From Acidobacteriota bacterium (GTDB lineage: Bacteria > Acidobacteriota > Polarisedimenticolia > Gp22-AA2): a stretch of DNA of 42,270 bases. The notes under the pieces were generated by a model, which ran no database searches, was not told where the DNA came from, and was given only the letters and a program-made list of their open reading frames with translations. The position numbers and the translations under genes were made by a program. Of this stretch, positions 17,624 through 26,994 are shown one piece after another (position 1 is the stretch's first letter; each line of letters opens with the position of its first letter). The stretch is taken from NCBI GenBank assembly GCA_018606725.1, contig JAGYID010000024.1, positions 1 through 42,270 of the forward strand, given 5' to 3'.

Positions 17624-18829
17624 ATGCTCGCCCGGGTCGCCGACGAATACGTCCGGCTGGCGCTGGCCGTCGGCCGGCACGACGACACCTACATCGATTA
17701 CTACATCGGTCCGGCGGCCTGGAAGCGCGAAGCCGCCGGCGATGCGCCCCGGCCGATCCCCGAGCTCCTGGAGCTCGCCCGCGAGCTCGGGCGACGCGCC
17801 CGCCGGGCCTCGCCGTCGTTGCGACGGTCCTTCCTGCTCGGCCAGATCACCGCGGTGGGGGGCTATCTGCACCGGCGCGCGGGCGGCTCGCTTCCGCTCG
17901 CCGAGGAAGTCGCGCTGGTCTACGACGCCGACGTCGCCTTGTCCCGCGTTCCACTGGCGCGCATCGAGAGAACGCGCCGCAGCCTCGAGGCCGTGGTGCC
18001 GGGACGCGGCCCGCTGGCCGCGCGGCTGGCCGCTTTCCGGAAGCGCTTCACGGTGCCACAGGAGCGGATGGCGGCGGTGATCGACGCCACAATCCCACTG
18101 TTGAGGGCGCGGGTGGCCCGTCATCTGAAGTTGCCGCGCGGCGAACGATTCCGCTGGGAGCCGGTGCGCGAGAAGCCGTGGGAGGCGTACAGCTTCTACC
18201 AGGGGAATTTCTCCAGCGTCATCCAGATGAATGTCGGGATGCCGCGCACGGTGTCGCGCACCCTGGAAGTCCTGTGTCACGAGATCTACCCCGGCCACCA
18301 CACCTTCATCGCCCTGATCGAGGACCGGCTGGTGCGCGGGCGCGGCTGGCGGGAGTTCGCCGTCTGCCCGTTCTATTCGCCATTTTCCCTGGTGAACGAA
18401 GGGATGGCCAAGTGCGCCACCGACATGATCCTGACTCCGTCCGAGCAGGTCGCGATGTGCCGGGAGGTGATCGCCCCGGCCGCCGGTCTGGGACGTCTCG
18501 ATTTCACCGCATTGGCAGGGTACCTCAATGCGGTCCGGCATCATGACGATCTGGCCACCGAGGCATCGCGCCGGTACCTGGAAGGGACCTGGACAGCGGA
18601 TGAGGCTGCAGCGTTCGTGGCGCAGTACAGCGCCGACCCGCGCCGCGCCGGCGGGGCGATCGAGTTCGCCCGCCGGTTCGGCGCCTACGCCCTCACCTAC
18701 GTCATGGGGCAGCGGCTGATCGAGAGGACGGTGGGGCGCGGCCGCGATCGGGCGCGCCGCTATTTCGGGCTGTTCGGCCGGCCTCTGACGCCCGGTGCTT
18801 TGCTCAGGCGTTCTTCCGCAGCGACTTGA
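17624..18829 (+). CDS. DUF885-like putative zinc metallopeptidase
   Basis: Encodes 401 residues, lacking a signal peptide. The motif CHEIYPGHH (His219-Glu220, His225-His226) matches the HExxPGHH active site of the DUF885 family, and VNEGMAKCATD (Glu259) offers the third zinc ligand. Family members are predicted M32/M3-like zincins with carboxypeptidase or dipeptidase activity. DUF885 proteins are often near 550-600 residues with a signal peptide, so this is a shorter cytoplasmic variant. Translated 5 bases after the ankyrin gene stop. The last 26 bases overlap the convergent lipoprotein gene. Substrate unknown. Confidence 0.75.
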   Translation: MLARVADEYVRLALAVGRHDDTYIDYYIGPAAWKREAAGDAPRPIPELLELARELGRRARRASPSLRRSFLLGQITAVGGYLHRRAGGSLPLAEEVALVYDADVALSRVPLARIERTRRSLEAVVPGRGPLAARLAAFRKRFTVPQERMAAVIDATIPLLRARVARHLKLPRGERFRWEPVREKPWEAYSFYQGNFSSVIQMNVGMPRTVSRTLEVLCHEIYPGHHTFIALIEDRLVRGRGWREFAVCPFYSPFSLVNEGMAKCATDMILTPSEQVAMCREVIAPAAGLGRLDFTALAGYLNAVRHHDDLATEASRRYLEGTWTADEAAAFVAQYSADPRRAGGAIEFARRFGAYALTYVMGQRLIERTVGRGRDRARRYFGLFGRPLTPGALLRRSSAAT

Positions 18830-19601
18830 TCATCGTCTCGAAGGCGGTGCGCCCGGCGCGGACCGTCTTCTCCGGCCCGGTGAACTTGAAGAACCAGTTG
18901 GCGTCAGGTCCCTCGGCCACCGCCCCCAGGAGCATGGAACCGGGCTTCGGGGGCTGCGGCGGCCCCATCATGCCGCCTCCGGCGTAGGTGCCGGCGACTT
19001 CCACCATCAGCACTTTCATCCCGCCGACCTCGAGGCGCGACGTCTTCAGTTGATCGCCGGCCGGGGCACCGCCGGCGGTGGTGAACTGCTCCGCCCAGCG
19101 CCGGGCGTTCGACTCCGGATCGCCCCCCTGCCCGGTGCCGAAGTAGAACACCACGCACTCACCGTCGCCCGCCGGCCCGGGAACGCGGTACTGCGCCCGT
19201 CGCATCGGGTTGGCAGGCGGCACCTCGACCCAGCCAGCCGGGACCGTCCAGCCGATCTCTTTCCCCGGGCCGGGCCGCCCCACCGGGGGCAGCATCGTGC
19301 CGCCCTGCATGGCGCCTGGCTGCACGCCGCCCGGCTGCCCGGCGGACCCGTCGATCGGCGGGTGCCCCGGGGGGAGCTGGCCGGACGGAGCGGTGGACTC
19401 CGGCGCGTGGACCGCGTAGGACGGGTGCCGGCCGGCGTCCGAACCCGCGGCTTCCGACCCGGCGGCGTCCGCCGCCGCGGCGGGCGTCTCGGCGTTGCCG
19501 CTCCCGCCGGCGCCGCGATCGCCGCAACCTGTGAAGACGAAGAGCAGCAGCGCCGTCACCGCTGCGCCTGAGGATCGGGCCGTGCAGTTGAACCTCTTCA
19601 T
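18804..19601 (-). CDS. Predicted lipoprotein of unknown function
   Basis: Encodes 265 residues. The signal sequence ends in a lipobox, LFVFTGC, with Cys26 as lipidation site. Residues 27-115 are an Ala/Gly/Pro-rich, low-complexity linker. From about residue 117 a compact domain follows: IGWTVPAGWVEVPPANPMRRAQY, then GECVVFYFGTGQGGD, ARRWAEQF, and a final WFFKFTGP segment, ending in ETMIKSLRKNA. This pattern recurs in uncharacterised lipoproteins, but I do not recognise a named family. GGGAG lies 8 bases before the ATG. It shares strand with the kinase gene upstream (128-base gap) and overlaps the peptidase gene at the 3' end. Confidence 0.8.
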   Translation of the reverse strand: MKRFNCTARSSGAAVTALLLFVFTGCGDRGAGGSGNAETPAAAADAAGSEAAGSDAGRHPSYAVHAPESTAPSGQLPPGHPPIDGSAGQPGGVQPGAMQGGTMLPPVGRPGPGKEIGWTVPAGWVEVPPANPMRRAQYRVPGPAGDGECVVFYFGTGQGGDPESNARRWAEQFTTAGGAPAGDQLKTSRLEVGGMKVLMVEVAGTYAGGGMMGPPQPPKPGSMLLGAVAEGPDANWFFKFTGPEKTVRAGRTAFETMIKSLRKNA

Positions 19602-19729
19602 AAAGTCATCTCCCGGAATCGCCCGGCCCCGGCATCAACGCCGGGAGCCGATCGGTGCCCCGGAGTTTAGCCGCAAATCGGCGCCGGCGACCCGCCGCCT
19701 GTCGGCGCGGTCCGAACGAGGCACCTGCA

Positions 19730-22678
19730 TCATCGCCGCCGCAGTCGCGCCAGTCCGGCCTCCGCGTCGTCGAGCAGCGGCTGCAGCTCCGGGTCGCAGC
19801 CCCGCCATGCCGCGGCGAAGCGACCGTAGTGCTCCACGGCCCGCTCCGTCTCGCCAAGACGCTCGTCGATCGCCCCCCGCTTCAGGTGCGCAGGGATGGC
19901 GTAGATGACGTCGTAGACCGAGCCGCGCATGAACGAGGAATACCAGGGGAGGGCCTCCTCGTGGCGTCCGAGGTCTTCGAGCCAACCGGCGAGCGTGAAG
20001 CGTTCGTCCGCCTGGGCGTGGAGCAGCGACGGGAAGACGAGATCGAACCGCACCGGCCTTCTGGCCCTCAACAGCTCCTCCAGCGCGTCCTCGCGGCGCC
20101 CCTGCGACCAGGCGCAGCGCGCCCTCAGACCGGCGGCCATCTCGCGCCGGAGCGCGATCACATCGGGCGAAGAATCGGCCGCCTCGAGGGCCGCGGCGTG
20201 CCCCATCGCCGCATCGTGGTCGCCCAGGCGCTCGCTCAGGAGTCCGAGAAGGTAGAGCCGCTGGTGGACGTACAGATCCGGCCGCGGCAGGATCCCCGAG
20301 GCCGGGCCCCGGTCGGCCGCCGGTGGCGCAGGTGTCCAGCGCTGGAGCTCGGCGCGCCGCTCCTCGAGCGCGGACGCCGGCAAGCGCAGGACGGGGGAGG
20401 CGGCCATGTATCCCAGGCTCACCATCGCCTGGTCGGGATCGAGCGTCGCCGCCGCGGCCAGCTCGGCCTGCGCCGATCGCCATCGGCCCCGCGCCAGCTC
20501 CAGATGGGCGCGCCACACGTATCCGAGGGCGCGCACCTCCGGAGACCGCACCGGATCGATCGCGGCGCTGGTCAGCCTGAGGGCCCCCGCGAGGTCGCCG
20601 AGGAAGGCGGCGACCGAGCGGATGGCCCAGTTGACCGCGCGATCGCTGGCGCGCCGCAGCTCGGCATCGACGTCGTCCTCCAGGCCGGCGTCGCCGAGGG
20701 CGAAGGCCCGCGTGGCGCGCATCCAGGTGGCGGCGTCGCCGGTGGGACTCAGGGCCAGAACCCGCCCGATGCAGGTCTCGAGCGCGGCCCGGTCGCCGCG
20801 GCTTGCGGCGATGGCCACCAGGTGGACGAAGCCGTTGACGTGGTCGGGGTCGAGGGCGATGACGCGCTCCCACGCGCCGCGCGAGTCGGCGATCGGGCGG
20901 CCGCGCAGCGGGCCGCCATGAAACTGAACTTCCCCCAATTGGTACCAGGCTTCGACATCGTCGGGGTAGGTCCCGAGCAGCGAGCGGTACAGTCGCTCGG
21001 CCTCGTCGTTGTCGGCCCGCAGCACGGCGTCAAAGGCCTCGAGCAGGCGGCCGTCCCGCTCCGAGAGTCGCGCCTTGTGCCGGAGCGCCTGCCGGGCCGC
21101 CTCCAGCGCCAGATCCGCCTGCCCCGACCAGAGCGCCGCCACGCTCATCCGGTACCATGCAAGCGCGAATCCCGGATCGGCGCCGACCGAGCGCCGATAG
21201 GCCTCCACGGCGGGCTCCCGGCGCATGGCGCGCATCTCCGCTTCGCCCTCGAGATAGGCCTTCAGCGCGGCGAACGACCCGGTCGCCAGCGCCGCGATCC
21301 GGGTGAACCGCGTCTCCGGTCCCCCGCAACGGCCGGTCAGCAGTTGGGTCGTGAGGTCGTCCACCATCCCGAAGATCCCGTCCGCGTCCCCCTGGACGGA
21401 GCCCCGCGCGACCGCCCGGGCGCCGCCGCCGGCCTCGTACAGCGTGGCGTTGAGCTGCACCCGACCGCCCGCCTCCAGGACGTTGCCGAGGACGAACAGC
21501 CCGGCTCCGTGGCGCCGCGCGAGACCTTCCGCTCGGTCCGGGCTCACCGGCTCCCCCGCCTCCCGCGCCAGGCTTCCGAGCACGACGTGCGCGTCCACGC
21601 TGCGCAGATCCCCCGCGCCGTCGAGCTTGGTGCTCAGCAGGTCGACCATGCCGTCCCGCAGGTATCCGAATCGGTCGCTGCCGCGCACGGTGAACGGAAA
21701 CACGGCGATGGTCGTGGGAGAAAGCGCCACCGCCCCGCTTCCGTGCTCCGCCGTCTCGGCGCCGCCTCCCGCGGCCGGCGCCGCGCCGCGCAAGTCGAGG
21801 AGCGCGCGCACCAGCTCCCGCGCGTCGTCGTACCTCTCCGCCGGCTTCTTCCTGAGACAGCGCTGCAGGACGCGCTCGAAGGCCGCCGGCAGTCCGGGCT
21901 TCAGGCGCGACGGCGGCTCCGGCTCCGCTTCGAGGATCCGGGCCAGGATCGCCATCGCTCCCTCCGCCTCGAAGGGGCGCCGGCCGGTCGCCAGCTCATA
22001 GAGGACGGTCCCGAAGGAGAAGAGATCCGAGCGGGCGTCCACCTCCATGCCGAGCGCCTGCTCCGGAGACATGTAGGGGAGCGTGCCCTGGAGCCCCCCG
22101 CCCGGTACGCCGCCGCCGGCGATCGCCGGACCGACCGAGGAAAGGGTGCGGCTGGCGCTCGACGCCGCGTCCGGGGCGGACGATACGGACGGGGCGGGCG
22201 CGGGGACGGCGAGCCCGAAATCGAGGATCTTCACCCGGCCCTGCGGGGTCACCATGATGTTCTGCGGTTTCAGATCGCGGTGAACGATGCGGCGGGCGTG
22301 GGCTTCCGCGAGACCATCCGCCACGTCCACGGCGATGGCGAGCAGGCGGCCGAACGGCAGCGGCCCCGCGCGCCCCAGAAGGCTGTGGAGGGTCTCGCCC
22401 TCGACCAGCTCCATCGCGATGAAGGAGGCATCGTCCGCTTCATGGACCTCGTAGATGGTGCAGATGTTCGGATGGTTGAGGGCGCCCGCCGCGCGGGCCT
22501 CGCGCAGGAGCCGCGCCCTGGACGCGTCCCCGGCGGCGGGGCTGTCGGAGAGGATCTTCAGCGCCACCGGCCGCCGCAACGTGAGGTCCTCGGCCCGGAA
22601 CACCAGACCCATCCCGCCCTCGCCGATCTTCTCGACGATCCGGTAGTGCGACACCACGTCGCCGCGCTTGAGAGTCAC
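19730..22678 (-). CDS. Serine/threonine protein kinase with TolB-like and TPR regions
   Basis: Encodes about 982 residues. The Hanks-type kinase domain spans about 12-285: GEGGMG glycine loop (19-24), Lys41 in VALKIL, catalytic HRDLKPQN, DFGLA, and PYMSPEQA. A linker leads to a region around TIAVFPFTVRGSDRFGYLRDGM resembling the TolB/FlgO-like N-terminal module often placed between such kinases and TPR repeats. From about 500 to the end there are many TPR-like helical pairs (for example DPGFALAWYRMSVAALWSGQ). No membrane segment is seen. The GTG start at 22678 has GGAG (22686-22689) 7 bases upstream. The gene is divergent from the secreted subtilase, with 193 bases between. The partner and signal are unknown. 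Confidence 0.92.
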   Translation of the reverse strand: MTLKRGDVVSHYRIVEKIGEGGMGLVFRAEDLTLRRPVALKILSDSPAAGDASRARLLREARAAGALNHPNICTIYEVHEADDASFIAMELVEGETLHSLLGRAGPLPFGRLLAIAVDVADGLAEAHARRIVHRDLKPQNIMVTPQGRVKILDFGLAVPAPAPSVSSAPDAASSASRTLSSVGPAIAGGGVPGGGLQGTLPYMSPEQALGMEVDARSDLFSFGTVLYELATGRRPFEAEGAMAILARILEAEPEPPSRLKPGLPAAFERVLQRCLRKKPAERYDDARELVRALLDLRGAAPAAGGGAETAEHGSGAVALSPTTIAVFPFTVRGSDRFGYLRDGMVDLLSTKLDGAGDLRSVDAHVVLGSLAREAGEPVSPDRAEGLARRHGAGLFVLGNVLEAGGRVQLNATLYEAGGGARAVARGSVQGDADGIFGMVDDLTTQLLTGRCGGPETRFTRIAALATGSFAALKAYLEGEAEMRAMRREPAVEAYRRSVGADPGFALAWYRMSVAALWSGQADLALEAARQALRHKARLSERDGRLLEAFDAVLRADNDEAERLYRSLLGTYPDDVEAWYQLGEVQFHGGPLRGRPIADSRGAWERVIALDPDHVNGFVHLVAIAASRGDRAALETCIGRVLALSPTGDAATWMRATRAFALGDAGLEDDVDAELRRASDRAVNWAIRSVAAFLGDLAGALRLTSAAIDPVRSPEVRALGYVWRAHLELARGRWRSAQAELAAAATLDPDQAMVSLGYMAASPVLRLPASALEERRAELQRWTPAPPAADRGPASGILPRPDLYVHQRLYLLGLLSERLGDHDAAMGHAAALEAADSSPDVIALRREMAAGLRARCAWSQGRREDALEELLRARRPVRFDLVFPSLLHAQADERFTLAGWLEDLGRHEEALPWYSSFMRGSVYDVIYAIPAHLKRGAIDERLGETERAVEHYGRFAAAWRGCDPELQPLLDDAEAGLARLRRR

Positions 22679-22761
22679 CGCGGATCTCCGGCCGAGTGCC
22701 CCACATGATACCGCTTCGACCGCCGGCGTCGGGATCCCGGGTCGTCGTCGTAATCTCATCC

Positions 22762-22790
22762 TTGACACACGTTGTCGCTGACCGTATATG
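22762..22790 (+). promoter_or_regulatory. Sigma-70-type promoter of the subtilase gene
   Basis: A perfect -35 TTGACA (22762-22767), a 17-base spacer and TATATG (22785-22790). It lies about 82 bases before the ATG at 22872, in the gap shared with the divergent kinase gene. Confidence 0.65.
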
Positions 22791-22871
22791 AGGGCCATTG
22801 CGCTCCGTAAAACTGAGCCCGTGCTGCTTGCCGTTTCCGGAATCCGTGCCTCCAAACATCGGGAGGAGACC

Positions 22872-24650
22872 ATGCAGAGAAAAGCCGTCCTCGCCGCACT
22901 CGTGCTCGGTTTCGCCTGCCTGGCTCCCGGCAGTACCTCCGGCGTGGGACCCGCCGTAAGAATCAGCGTCTTCGTCCGCTTCGCTCCCCGCGCCGACCGG
23001 CAAGCGGTGCGCGCGCTGGTGGCTTCGCACGGCGCGCGGGTGCGCTACGAGTACACGCTCCTGCCCGATCTCATCAACGTCCGCGGCTTCCCCGAGGCGG
23101 CCGTGTGGGCGCTGGAGCGGGCTCCGGGCGTCTTGGAAGTGGCGCCGGACAGGGCTTTCGACCTTGATCTGGCGCAGTCGGTGCCGCTCATCCAGGCGAC
23201 TGCGGCGCAGATCGGGAGCATTGACGCGGATGGGCTCGTGGAGACCGGGGCACTGACCCGGGTGTGCGTCGTGGACACCGGGGTCGACAACACGTTCGCC
23301 GGGTACAAGGATCGCATCGTGGCGCAGTGCGACTTCGCCAATGACGATCGCAGCGCCGACGACGACCGCAACCATGGGAAGCATGTGGCGGCGGTGATCG
23401 CTTCCGCGGATCCGACCTACAAAGGCGTTGCTCCCAAGGCGCTGTTGATGGCAGCCAAGGTGTTTCGCGCCTCAGGGTCGGGCGATGAGTCCGACATCTT
23501 GGCGGGGATCGACTGGTGCGCGAACCTCGGCGAGGCGTCCTACACCGCGCCGGCATTCTGCCCCAATGGGCTGCAGCCTCAGGCGCGACCCGCCCACGTG
23601 ATCAACCTCAGCCTCGGCGGCGGCGCCTTCTCCGGTGCATGCGATGGTGACACGCTGGCGAGCAAGGCCAACGCTGCGGCCGCCAAGGGGATCGTCGTGG
23701 TGGCCTCGTCCGGGAACGATTGCCTGAAGTCGAGCATGGGGACTCCCGCGTGCGCCTCGGGGGTGATCGCGGTCGGCGCCACCTATGACGCGCCGATCTC
23801 GGGCACCTTCCTCACCGGGAACGGCAATTGCTGCACGGAGAGCAACCCTGTGACCGACCAGGTCGCCTGCTACAGCGATGCGAGCAGCATGCTCGACCAT
23901 CTGGCGCCCGGATCGGTGATCTCGACGAACCTCTCCGTCTCGGGGGTTTTTGGTACCAGCTTCGCAGCCCCGCACACCTCCGGCGTGGCGGCTCTTCTCC
24001 TCCAACGCGGTCGCGCGCTGACGCCGGCGCAGGTGGCATCGGCCATGAACACGACGCTCGACCCGGTGGTCAGGGGGGTGAGCACCGAGCGTGGCCGCCT
24101 GAATGCGCGGCGGGCCCTGGCCACCCTGCCGAGCCCCTGCCTGCCCGACGGGACCTGCGGCGCCGGCGAGGCCAGGGCGTGCTGCGCGGACATCGGGTGC
24201 GACGGCGATGCCGATGGCGCCTACGGCGACTGCGACAACTGCCCCGCGGTCTCCAACCCGTCGCAGGGTGACTTCAACCGGGACGGTCCCGGGGACGCCT
24301 GCTCCGACGTCGATGGCGACGGGGACCTGGACGCCAACGACAATTGCATCATGGTGTCGAATCCGAGCCAGGTGAACTCCGACGCGGACGGCTTTGGGGA
24401 CGCCTGCGACAACTGCACCGCCGTGGCCAACCCGGACCAACGCGATTCCGACGGCGACCGCCTGGGCGATGCCTGCGACAACTGCCCAAGCCTCCGGAAC
24501 CCCGACCAGACCGACACCGACGGCGACAGGATCGGTGACGTCTGCGACATCTGTCCGGACGGCCCCTGCCCGGCGCCCGAGCCCGGGGGTCCCACGCCGA
24601 ATCCTCAGCCCATAGACGACCCACCAGGCCCCAGGAAGATCGTCGGTTAG
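22872..24650 (+). CDS. Secreted subtilisin-like serine protease with thrombospondin type 3 repeats
   Basis: Encodes 592 residues. Signal peptide (1-24), an inhibitor-I9-like propeptide (about 28-100) and an S8 catalytic domain. The triad is visible: Asp135 (VVDTGVD), His168 (NHGKHVA) and Ser363 ([11 protein letters not shown]), with oxyanion Asn282 (SSGND). The usual HGTHV reads HGKHV, a rare Thr-to-Lys change next to the catalytic His. Many cysteines (CANLG, CPNG, CACASG, CC) suggest disulfides. From about 445 to 575 there are four or so Asp-rich repeats ([15 protein letters not shown] type), calcium-binding thrombospondin type 3 repeats. No membrane anchor follows. GGAGG lies 5 bases before the chosen ATG; the upstream in-frame ATG at 22788 overlaps the promoter and is rejected. 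Confidence 0.93.
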   Translation: MQRKAVLAALVLGFACLAPGSTSGVGPAVRISVFVRFAPRADRQAVRALVASHGARVRYEYTLLPDLINVRGFPEAAVWALERAPGVLEVAPDRAFDLDLAQSVPLIQATAAQIGSIDADGLVETGALTRVCVVDTGVDNTFAGYKDRIVAQCDFANDDRSADDDRNHGKHVAAVIASADPTYKGVAPKALLMAAKVFRASGSGDESDILAGIDWCANLGEASYTAPAFCPNGLQPQARPAHVINLSLGGGAFSGACDGDTLASKANAAAAKGIVVVASSGNDCLKSSMGTPACASGVIAVGATYDAPISGTFLTGNGNCCTESNPVTDQVACYSDASSMLDHLAPGSVISTNLSVSGVFGTSFAAPHTSGVAALLLQRGRALTPAQVASAMNTTLDPVVRGVSTERGRLNARRALATLPSPCLPDGTCGAGEARACCADIGCDGDADGAYGDCDNCPAVSNPSQGDFNRDGPGDACSDVDGDGDLDANDNCIMVSNPSQVNSDADGFGDACDNCTAVANPDQRDSDGDRLGDACDNCPSLRNPDQTDTDGDRIGDVCDICPDGPCPAPEPGGPTPNPQPIDDPPGPRKIVG

Positions 24651-24700
24651 GAGGCGGCCCCCGATCCTGTCCTGGCTATGGGCGGGCGTGAGACCGGCCG

Positions 24701-25783
24701 TCAGCGCGGCCCGATCGACGCCGCCGCGCAGCAGACGCCGCGCGGGATCGGCTTGCCGTGCGGGCAGGCCTCCGGATGGCCGAGGAAGCCGCAGATCGAC
24801 TCGGTCATCACGGGGGACAGGATGTGCTCGAAGAAGCAGGCCTCCTCCTCGACCACCGCCTCGTGCATCTGGAAGGTGTTCGAGAACAGCGTCTCGGCCA
24901 GGCGGTGGCGGCGGATCAGGCTCTCGGCGCGTTTCTTCCCGGCGTCGCTGAAGCGCGGTTCCGGCGTCTCCAACAAAATACCGCGCTCCCGCATCCGTCC
25001 CAGGACCGTCGGCGTCGCCAGACGGGCGCCGAGGGCGCAGATCGCGTGGGCCGCCGGATCCCCCTCCGACACCAGCCACAGGTACTCCAGCACTTCGTCG
25101 ATCGACTCCTCGTCCTGGGCCTGGGTCAGGAACTCGCCGGCCACCCGGCCGTGCTCGAGCTGCACTTGCCGGCCGGCGCGCCGGCCGACCGCCAGGTCGT
25201 GGGTGACCATGACGATCGTCTGGCCGCGCTCGTGCATCGCCTGGAACAACTCGATGACCGCCCGCTCATTGGCGGCATCGAGCGACCCCGTCGGCTCGTC
25301 GGCCAGGATCAGCTTCGGCCGGTTGATCAGGGCCCGCGCGATGCAGACGCGCTGCTTCTCGCCCCCGGACAGGTCACCCGGAAGATGACGCAGGCGGTGT
25401 CCCAGCCCGACCTCCTGCAGGGCCCGCGCTGCTTCCTGCTCGTCCGGCATGCTGTGCAGATACTGGGCGAGCATGACATTCTCGAGGGCATTGAGATACG
25501 GGATGAGATGGAACTGCTGGAACACCAGGCCGACGCCTTCGCGGCGATAACGGATCAGCTCGGGCCGGGACATCGCCGCCAGGTCGATGCCATCGACGAT
25601 CACCCGCCCGTCGTCGGGGCGGTCGAGGCCGCCGAGAAGATTCAGCGCCGTGGTCTTCCCCGACCCGGATGGCCCCATGACCGCGACCCACTCGCCGCGC
25701 GCGATTTCAAGGTTGACCTTGTCGAGCGCCGTGACCTCCTCGTTGTAGCGGCGCGTGACGTTCTCGAAGCGGATGAAGCTCAT
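24701..25783 (-). CDS. ABC transporter ATPase fused to a DtxR-type iron-repressor module
   Basis: Encodes 360 residues in two parts. Residues 1-220 are a MacB/LolD-type ATPase: Walker A GPSGSGKTT (37-45), Q-loop at 89-90, signature LSGGEKQ (138-144), Walker B LILADEP (158-164), H-loop His195. Residues 227-352 read as a DtxR family protein: a winged-helix (IDEVLEYLWLVSEG ... TPTVLGRMRERGIL ... FSDAGKKRAESL), RHRLAE (His293, Glu297) and ACFFEH (Cys316, Glu319, His320), then GHPEACPHGKPIP and a final Cys pair. His293 to Cys316 is 23 residues, exactly as His79 to Cys102 in DtxR. The DtxR His98 position is Glu312, and Met10 appears to be Val. GGGAG is 7 bases before the ATG. It is the last gene of the iron operon, 35 bases after the permease stop. 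Confidence 0.93.
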   Translation of the reverse strand: MSFIRFENVTRRYNEEVTALDKVNLEIARGEWVAVMGPSGSGKTTALNLLGGLDRPDDGRVIVDGIDLAAMSRPELIRYRREGVGLVFQQFHLIPYLNALENVMLAQYLHSMPDEQEAARALQEVGLGHRLRHLPGDLSGGEKQRVCIARALINRPKLILADEPTGSLDAANERAVIELFQAMHERGQTIVMVTHDLAVGRRAGRQVQLEHGRVAGEFLTQAQDEESIDEVLEYLWLVSEGDPAAHAICALGARLATPTVLGRMRERGILLETPEPRFSDAGKKRAESLIRRHRLAETLFSNTFQMHEAVVEEEACFFEHILSPVMTESICGFLGHPEACPHGKPIPRGVCCAAASIGPR

Positions 25784-25818
25784 GGCGTCACTCCCCCACC
25801 TCCGGAACTCCGATCGGG

Positions 25819-26994
25819 CTAATCACCCCGCAACGCCTCCGCCGGCTGGATCGACAGCACGCGGCGCAGCGGCACCAGGACCGCGACGGCGCACACCAGG
25901 AGCGACGCCGCCAGCACCCAGGGGATGGTCGAGGCGCGGGCGGCGATCGCGGCGCCGAACAGGCGGCCGCCGATCAGGCGCGCCGACACCGCGCCGAGCA
26001 CGAGTCCCAGCCCGGCGCCGACCAGCCCGAGCAGGCCGACCTCCCCCAGGAACATCGCCAGGATGGCGCCGTCCCCGGCGCCGAGCGAGCGCTGCAGGCC
26101 GATCTCCGGGGCGCGCTCCACGACCATCCCCATCAAGGTCATCACCAGGCACAGCGCCGCCAGCAGGAGGACGACGACGGTCATCAGGGTCATCATCCGA
26201 TCGAGCCGCCCGAGCAATGCGCCCTGGGCGGCCGCGATCTGCCGCAGCGGCCGCGCCGAGGCGCCCGGCAGGGCCGCCGTCAACGCGGCGGCGGCGCGCT
26301 CCGCGGCCGCCATCCCGCCGTCAATGACGAACGCCGCCAGCGACAGCCTGCCCGATTGGCCGGTCGCGGCCTGCAGGGTCGCAAGCGGCAGGAACGCCTG
26401 ATCGTCCTCCGCCTCCCCGGTGCCGACCACCCCGGCAACGCGCGCCCTGAGGAAGGTGCCGCCCACCCGCAGCGTGATCCCCGACCCGGGATGGAGGCCG
26501 GCGCGCCGCGCCAGCGATGCCCCGACCAGGACCGGTGGTGGAACCCCGGGCGCATCGGCGCCGCTCGCCGGCCATTCCCCCTCGACCCGCCACGACGGGT
26601 TGATGCGCCGCAGCGCGGCGAAGTCGGACCCTGCGATCGCCGCGGGGACGGAGCCGGCGTTGGGGGCGGCGATGGTGCCTGACGCCAGCAGGTACGGCGC
26701 CCAGCGTCCTTCCGAGGCCCCGGCGGCGGAGCGCACCGCCGCCTCGTCCAGGCTGGCCGGTGCCCCGTCCACCGGCCGGGCGCCGGCAGGGGCGACGATG
26801 AGGTTCGGTCCGTAAGCGCGCAACTCGCGTGACATCTTGGCCACCAGGTCGGCGCGGATGTTGAGGATTGCCGCGGTCACCGTGGCACCGACGGTGATCG
26901 CCAGCAGGGCCAGCAGGAACGAGCCGCCGCGCAACCGGAACGATCGGAGCAGCAGCCGTACGGCCATCCTGCCGCGCACCGGATCAAAGCGCAC
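25819..26994 (-). CDS. ABC transporter permease, MacB/FtsX type (second of pair)
   Basis: Encodes 391 residues. Topology is that of MacB-type permeases: an N-terminal helix (about 22-45, SFLLALLAITVGATVTAAIL), a periplasmic domain of about 200 residues, and three C-terminal helices with the FtsX signature around VVERAPEIGLQRSLGAGDGAI, whose EIGL segment contacts the ATPase. Ends with PAEALRGD, typical of the family. It starts at GTG 26994, inside the last 11 bases of the upstream permease gene, so the two are translationally coupled; an ATG ten codons on (26967) is an alternative. In P19/FTR1-type iron loci, such as the one in Campylobacter jejuni, two permeases of this kind accompany the FTR1 protein. 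Confidence 0.9.
   Translation of the reverse strand: MRFDPVRGRMAVRLLLRSFRLRGGSFLLALLAITVGATVTAAILNIRADLVAKMSRELRAYGPNLIVAPAGARPVDGAPASLDEAAVRSAAGASEGRWAPYLLASGTIAAPNAGSVPAAIAGSDFAALRRINPSWRVEGEWPASGADAPGVPPPVLVGASLARRAGLHPGSGITLRVGGTFLRARVAGVVGTGEAEDDQAFLPLATLQAATGQSGRLSLAAFVIDGGMAAAERAAAALTAALPGASARPLRQIAAAQGALLGRLDRMMTLMTVVVLLLAALCLVMTLMGMVVERAPEIGLQRSLGAGDGAILAMFLGEVGLLGLVGAGLGLVLGAVSARLIGGRLFGAAIAARASTIPWVLAASLLVCAVAVLVPLRRVLSIQPAEALRGD

Noticed and set aside
19655-22708. A 1000-codon open frame antisense to the Ser/Thr kinase
   Set aside because: Arg/Glu/Gly-rich composition with no motif; the kinase on the other strand has all its motifs.
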